DNA of 18,186 bases from JAIBBG01 sp043748015 (GTDB lineage: Bacteria > Bacteroidota > Bacteroidia > Flavobacteriales_D > Sanyastnellaceae), in NCBI GenBank assembly GCA_043748015.1, contig JAYTOA010000053.1, positions 1 to 18,186 on the forward strand. Reading direction: 5' to 3'. The first letter of the stretch is position 1; every line of letters starts with the position of its first letter. A program made the translations under genes and the position numbers. Positions 13,795 to 18,186 of the stretch are shown in pieces. The notes beneath the pieces were generated by a model. It saw only the letters and a program-made list of their open reading frames with translations. It was not told the DNA's origin and did no database searches.

Positions 13795-14050
13795 GCTGAT
13801 TGAAATGCGTGGTTTTGGGTCAGTTGGTATTCGTTATGGTGATTGCGATCATACCGGAAATGGTTAAATCTTAGTGTTTTTCACTTCAAAAGTTGTATCG
13901 GAAAATATGCCTCTGTGCTTCAACACAACTTATCGATTAAAAAGCAATGACAGTTTAGAAAGAGAGTGTCTGCCATGTAGGGTAAATTTATGGTTTTAAG
14001 AACCGGGTTCAATTTCCCAATACTCAATATCCTATGCCAATTACCTAATA
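13795..14050. other. Convergent intergenic region, no clear terminator
   Basis: The stretch lies between the stop of the NlpE-like gene and the stop of the CotH-domain gene. No gene and no strong hairpin were found; GAACC-g-GGTTC near 14000 is too short to call. The last ~40 bp repeat CCAATAC-like words (14016-14049), the same phrase-like style as at 5990-6312. Confidence 0.45.
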
Positions 14051-17000
14051 CTATCTGAGCACGTATATCGATCCCGAGTACACTTTTGGATCAGTTTCGT
14101 GAATTGATTTCACGTTCAACACATACTGATATATGGTTTCTGTAACGTAGTACTCGCCATTTTGAAAGCTGCCAACCCAAACCTTGTTCATATCGTTGCT
14201 CTCAAATACTTTTTCACCCCATCGATCAAATATCATCAGATGAAATGCATTTGGATCAATAGCATTTCCTTCCACATGGAATATGTCGTTGATGCCATCA
14301 TTATTAGGACTGAAAGAATTGGGTATGTAAACCGCGAAAGGTTCTTTCACGAAATGAGCAAACACCGTATCAGCATACATAAATGAATATCTTACTTCGG
14401 GCTGATCGGGCGAAGGATTTGGCGAAGCAAAATTGGAGGACCAGTTTTTAAAATACCAGTAGTCTTCTGCGTTGGCGCTAAACTCCAATGGCTTGTTTCC
14501 CTCTAGCACTACCGTCTTAATAGAGTTCGTTACATAGGAAATTCCGGAAATGTGCTCTTCTTCAAACGTAACTGTTCCAGCATAAGCCGGTTCAACAACT
14601 ACTGTTACAGTGTGATGTGGTATAAGTGTGAACACAGCAGTGATGCTTCCACTTTGCGTAAGGAAAAGCGACACATTCGAACTGAATTGATCCGGAGTGA
14701 TAGCGTTTCCATTTATTTCCCAATGATCAAACACCGACCATTCATCATTTGGAATTCCACTGAGCGAATAATTTACAGATCCCAAAAGGTCAAGTGTTAG
14801 ACCACCTGCCGGAACAGTATCACCATTCATAACAACAATACCTCCACCAAGCGGACCCAAATTGACATTCAATGTGAAGTGATCAATGGCAGTGTAAACA
14901 GCGATCAGGCTATCGCTATTGCATGGCGTAATGTTGATGGTTGTTGCGTTAGCGTTTGGAGAAATAGTAGAGTTTACAGATTCCCAATGATCAAAAATGA
15001 ACCATTCGTTGGTGGTTGCAGTAAGCGTAACCTGAGTTCCGGGATCTACTGTCGTACTGTATGGGTAAGATGATTGCAATGTGCCATTCACTGTAATAGT
15101 TCCAGCTCCTGTATGTGAAGTGTTGGATGTAATGGTTACCGGCCCTGTGGAAGGTTCCGCGAAGTGAGCCACCAAAGTAACATCACTTGAAATAGTCATC
15201 GTTGTTTGCACAGCATTCGGATCAGCTACTACTCCAGTTCCTGCGGTGATTTCCCACGAAACGAACGAACCACATCCAACATCTTCCACAAGAGCGTCGA
15301 GATCAATCGGAAGATCCGCGAAATAGATTCCGGTGAAAGGCGTATTGTCATTATTGAAATAAAGCGTCTCGAATTCAATATCGCCAACACCATCAATTTG
15401 AACAGTGACATTGAATGGTGTTACGTTATAGCAATCAGAAATACCTCCGATGATCTCACTGTTACATCTTGCATCAATGAAATCGCGCATCGCCTGAACA
15501 TTTGCATTCCATTCGCCAACATTGCCTCCCCAGCGCACGCAATGTCTCGCCATTTCAGGTTCGAACACAGCAATCATACTGTCCAGCACTGCATTCATCC
15601 TTTCGCAAGAAAAGATGGTGTTGGAAAGTGTCGCATAACGCTGAACGTAGTCAGCAAGGAAGTTCTCATTGTTGAAAAGCGCATTCAAAACAGGCACGTG
15701 GCCTTGTCCGCCAACATCACCCATGTCTTCAATCTGGCAAGGATCGGCCGTAGGTTGTGTGGAAGGCACGCCTGTGTAATTCACGTAATGACCGAAAGTA
15801 GCATCATTGTCCCAAAGCACATATTTCCACTTCTTGGCAGAACCGTTTGGATGTCTTCCTCTCCACCATGCAGTATTCCAGTTGAGCCAGTCAGTACAAA
15901 CAGTATAGCCATTCAGAATGAAATAGTCGATGAGGCTCATATGATTGTATTGTGTCAATACATAGTCATAATTGGCCTGCACTGTCATATCGTTGGTAGT
16001 GATAAAATTGACCAATGTATTCCAGTCTGCATTGCTGCCGTATTCATTCCATGTACCTCCCCAGGTCTTGATGAAATCAATAAATCCATCAGGTTGGTTA
16101 TAGTAATATTTCGTGTAGTCAGTATCGTCCGCTTTTTCGCGAATATCATAAACACCCCAATAGGTGCTATTAATGTAAACGATAGCTGATTCTGTGTCGC
16201 GTTCATCTAGATTCAATCCTCCGATTATTGAAAGTTTGTGCACATATGCATCGCGAATGTGAGCACCACCACCTGAGGAAGGATAATTATCATTTGCCGC
16301 AGCTTTGAAAATCAGTCGCTCGTAGGATGGTCTTGTTGAAGAATGAAAAATGGGCAGATCAACTTCATTATCGTAACCCATTGCATCGCGTGTGATATAG
16401 TCGAAACCTCTTTGCGGATATGCATTGGAATCATTACCGTGTTCATTGCTGTCGCCTGTTGCTTCAGCGAGAAAAACTCCACCTGGGCCGAAAAATTCTA
16501 TGTGAGTATTTTCATCACCGCCCCATCCCCATGTGCCATCAGATAAGGTCGCACCGGAAATATTCACTGTGTACACGTCGTGCACATCAGCTCCAAAGAA
16601 GTACGTATTCGTTTCGATGAGACTCTGCCATTTGGTTGGATCAGCAGAATATGCAATGGCACGCAATGTAGTGGTGTTACTGATGGCTATAGGACCGGAA
16701 TAGACAGTGCTGGAGTTGTTTGGCTCATTTCCATTGAGCGAGTAGTAAATGGTAGCTCCGGCTTCCGCGGTGATGGTGACATTGATCGGTCCGGTTTTGT
16801 ATCCTGCCTCGACACTTAACAATGGAGTAGGTGTGTACGAAGCGTAAGTCGTGCCGCTATTTGTTGCGCCCTGCGAAGGATTAGAGTGAATGGCCCATGT
16901 TGGACCACCGTCAGCAATTCTTCCCCATGAATGATTGGCTTGAAAAGCACCCATAGTTGGGATATCAAAGCTTTCCAGAATAGTTCCACTTGAATTTGAA

Positions 17001-17371
17001 AAAACCAATTGATCACCACCAGTTTGCGTTACTCTGAAATTGGTGTTCTGATAGCCGAGAAAATTTGGATTGTATGCGCCAGTTCCGGAAAGTAGAATGA
17101 TGAGGTATGAATTTGCTCCTATGTTGGTAGGATTTGGCAACTGCCACTTCTGAGGGTTAGAAATATTATTACTCAACCAATAACCGCCAATATTCACTGC
17201 TGCACCAGTTGGATTGTAGAGTTCAATCCAATCTTCAAAATCACTGCCCCCTGCAGCCCAATCGCTGTAATTGGCTGTGCAAAACTCATTCACTACAACC
17301 TGTGACGACACAAAAGTTGCAGTCAAACAAAATAGAGATAGAATTAAATTAATTCTTTTGAGCATCTTCAT
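14051..17371 (-). CDS. Secreted multidomain CotH kinase-like protein with gliding-motility-type (type B) C-terminal domain
   Basis: From ATG 17371 the protein has 1106 residues with a signal peptide (about 1-23, ending FVSSQ). A lamin-tail domain spans about 24-150 (VVNEFCTANYSDW, then DWIELYNPTGAAVNIGGYWL). A chitobiase/hexosaminidase C-terminal-type domain follows at about 185-257 (TIYYSLNGNEPNNSSTVYSG). A CotH-like domain spans about 265-620, with YWGVYDIREKAD at 404-415 and VLWDNDATFGHY at 518-529, the position of the CotH metal-binding Asp residues. Three 'bacterial repeat' units lie between about 730 and 1000 (FDHWES, FDHWEI, FKNWSS). The last ~95 residues are a gliding-motility-associated C-terminal domain (YIPNSFSPNNDGINDIFHVE, then IFDRWGEKVFES). 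CotH proteins of spore coats are protein kinases; whether this one phosphorylates anything is unproven. It should be exported by type IX secretion. Confidence 0.9.
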   Translation of the reverse strand: MKMLKRINLILSLFCLTATFVSSQVVVNEFCTANYSDWAAGGSDFEDWIELYNPTGAAVNIGGYWLSNNISNPQKWQLPNPTNIGANSYLIILLSGTGAYNPNFLGYQNTNFRVTQTGGDQLVFSNSSGTILESFDIPTMGAFQANHSWGRIADGGPTWAIHSNPSQGATNSGTTYASYTPTPLLSVEAGYKTGPINVTITAEAGATIYYSLNGNEPNNSSTVYSGPIAISNTTTLRAIAYSADPTKWQSLIETNTYFFGADVHDVYTVNISGATLSDGTWGWGGDENTHIEFFGPGGVFLAEATGDSNEHGNDSNAYPQRGFDYITRDAMGYDNEVDLPIFHSSTRPSYERLIFKAAANDNYPSSGGGAHIRDAYVHKLSIIGGLNLDERDTESAIVYINSTYWGVYDIREKADDTDYTKYYYNQPDGFIDFIKTWGGTWNEYGSNADWNTLVNFITTNDMTVQANYDYVLTQYNHMSLIDYFILNGYTVCTDWLNWNTAWWRGRHPNGSAKKWKYVLWDNDATFGHYVNYTGVPSTQPTADPCQIEDMGDVGGQGHVPVLNALFNNENFLADYVQRYATLSNTIFSCERMNAVLDSMIAVFEPEMARHCVRWGGNVGEWNANVQAMRDFIDARCNSEIIGGISDCYNVTPFNVTVQIDGVGDIEFETLYFNNDNTPFTGIYFADLPIDLDALVEDVGCGSFVSWEITAGTGVVADPNAVQTTMTISSDVTLVAHFAEPSTGPVTITSNTSHTGAGTITVNGTLQSSYPYSTTVDPGTQVTLTATTNEWFIFDHWESVNSTISPNANATTINITPCNSDSLIAVYTAIDHFTLNVNLGPLGGGIVVMNGDTVPAGGLTLDLLGSVNYSLSGIPNDEWSVFDHWEINGNAITPDQFSSNVSLFLTQSGSITAVFTLIPHHTVTVVVEPAYAGTVTFEEEHISGISYVTNSIKTVVLEGNKPLEFSANAEDYWYFKNWSSNFASPNPSPDQPEVRYSFMYADTVFAHFVKEPFAVYIPNSFSPNNDGINDIFHVEGNAIDPNAFHLMIFDRWGEKVFESNDMNKVWVGSFQNGEYYVTETIYQYVLNVKSIHETDPKVYSGSIYVLR

Positions 17372-17413
17372 AATACAATTTTCCCTTAATACAGTTTCAA
17401 ATGACTGACTTAG

Positions 17414-17421
17414 CAAAGGTA
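17414..17421 (-). promoter_or_regulatory. Candidate -7 element of the CotH-domain gene
   Basis: The minus strand reads TACCTTTG, an exact TAnnTTTG match, about 43 bp before ATG 17371. The -33 TTG is not convincing. Confidence 0.4.
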
Positions 17422-17527
17422 ACTATAGTTGCATTGATGCTCATTGAGTTTTGCACTATTTGCGGATTCCTAAATGTGCATAAGCAGTGAATCCGAATTA
17501 GACAAGAGTTCCATTAAATTCGCCGCA

Positions 17528-18022
17528 ATGCAGAAGATTTGCGCACTCTTGGCCATTGTTGTTGGGATTATGTATCTCACTTCATGTAATGGAATTAGGT
17601 CAGGTACAAAAGATTCTGGCACATTCGATCTGAGCAAGATGACAGGTCGCTGGGAATTTCTGAATAACAACACCAAGCAAATTGAAGAATGGTCAATGAC
17701 CAATGACCATCAACTCAACGGCACCGGTTACGTCCTTTCAGATGACGATACCACATTCATTGAATTTCTATCCATTCGGGAGAGCAATGGTGTGCTGACC
17801 TATTTCGCACAGGTGTCCAATATGAGCAGTGCTGAAGTCATTCCTTTTTCATTAAGTGCTCAATCTTCAGATCGCATAGAATTCAGCAATTTTGGACAGG
17901 ATTTTCCGAAGAAAATAGTATATGAAGTAAAGAGTGATAGCACCATGCAGACCTATATTGAAGGTCCTAGGGAAGGCAATAACATTCGAATCATTTTCGA
18001 TTTTATAAAACAAGCTGAGTGA
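17528..18022 (+). CDS. DUF6265-like lipoprotein
   Basis: From ATG 17528 the protein has 164 residues. The signal MQKICALLAIVVGIMYLTSC gives a lipobox LTSC with Cys at residue 20. The mature domain begins LSKMTGRWEFLNNNTKQIEE with WSMTNDHQLNGTGYVLSDDD after it, then TTFIEFLSIRESNGVLTYFA. Strands built around G-R-W, E-E-W, L-x-G-x-G and I-E-F-L are the pattern of DUF6265 lipocalin-like beta-barrels, of unknown function. An upstream in-frame ATG at 17474 was rejected because it would bury the signal peptide. Only one base separates its TGA from the ATG of the next, probably related gene, so they form a tight pair. Confidence 0.75.
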   Translation: MQKICALLAIVVGIMYLTSCNGIRSGTKDSGTFDLSKMTGRWEFLNNNTKQIEEWSMTNDHQLNGTGYVLSDDDTTFIEFLSIRESNGVLTYFAQVSNMSSAEVIPFSLSAQSSDRIEFSNFGQDFPKKIVYEVKSDSTMQTYIEGPREGNNIRIIFDFIKQAE

Positions 18023-18023
18023 A

Positions 18024-18186
18024 ATGAAAAGAACAATTATGAAATGTGGATTCCTTGTGGTTGGTGTCATCGTGGCCCTCACAAGTTGCAATTCATCAAG
18101 CAAATTCAACCTGCGACAATTGGAGGGTATTTGGTATTATGACGCCGATGGCACTACAATGATCGAATCATGGGAGTCTTCAGGAA
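18024..18186 (+). CDS. DUF6265-like lipoprotein, cut by window end
   Basis: Only the first 54 codons are present. The start MKRTIMKCGFLVVGVIVALTSC has the lipobox LTSC with Cys at residue 22. LRQLEGIWYYDADGTTMIES followed by WESSG lines up with LSKMTGRWEFLNNNTKQIEE and WS of the preceding gene, so the two look like tandem paralogues. It begins one base after the preceding stop (TGA-A-ATG), indicating co-translation. A second in-frame ATG five codons in (18039) is possible. Confidence 0.72.
   Translation, partial: MKRTIMKCGFLVVGVIVALTSCNSSSKFNLRQLEGIWYYDADGTTMIESWESSG

Noticed and set aside
15206..16189. Open frame of 327 codons on the plus strand
   Set aside because: It lies wholly antisense to the CotH-domain gene, whose protein has clear domains. 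The antisense product has no signal, domain or plausible composition, so it is a shadow frame.

Overview
The window is from a member of the Bacteroidota, at roughly 40-45% G+C by eye. Several signs agree. Two large secreted proteins end in the two best-known type IX secretion sorting domains. There are lipoproteins with the Bacteroidota-style LTSC lipobox. Several genes are preceded by the phylum's TAnnTTTG -7 promoter element, twice with a TTG about 19-20 bp upstream. The species cannot be named from the sequence; an environmental Flavobacteriia- or Chitinophagia-like lineage is plausible.

Left third (1-5690), accessory DNA. A propeller-repeat lipoprotein lies beside an imperfect hairpin resembling an integron attC site. 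Next comes a RelE/HigB-type toxin-antitoxin pair whose toxin frame has no normal start codon. After it is a leftward pair, ssb (short, no acidic tail) followed 2 bp later by a tyrosine recombinase. Divergent from ssb is an XRE repressor-like gene with a long coiled coil, then a small coiled-coil gene. The space between ssb and the XRE gene holds stacked inverted repeats that look like operators. The 3' end of the XRE gene runs into an unusual nested palindrome: a 30-bp inverted repeat (20 bp perfect) encloses an ~87-nt imperfect stem-loop. A 15-bp part of the outer repeat recurs upstream of ssb. The block ends in the ruins of a second higBA module, with a toxin truncated at its 5' end and an antitoxin carrying two -1 frameshifts. 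The recombinase, ssb and foldable repeats are the best candidate here for an undescribed mobile or recombination system, but this is inference.

Middle (5690-9400), core genes. A FtsB/DivIC-type septum protein is followed by a divergent short membrane-anchored protein. A strong bidirectional terminator separates that from a complete leftward clpC with a good Shine-Dalgarno and a TAcaTTTG promoter.

Right third (9400-18186), cell-envelope and secreted proteins. A 920-residue FG-GAP/ASPIC-domain protein with a type A sorting domain diverges from an NlpE-like lipoprotein that has a textbook Bacteroidota promoter. A 1106-residue protein with lamin-tail and CotH kinase-like domains and a gliding-motility-type (type B) sorting domain diverges from two tandem lipoproteins that look like paralogues; the second is cut by the window end.

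No rRNA, tRNA, CRISPR array or insertion-sequence transposase was seen.
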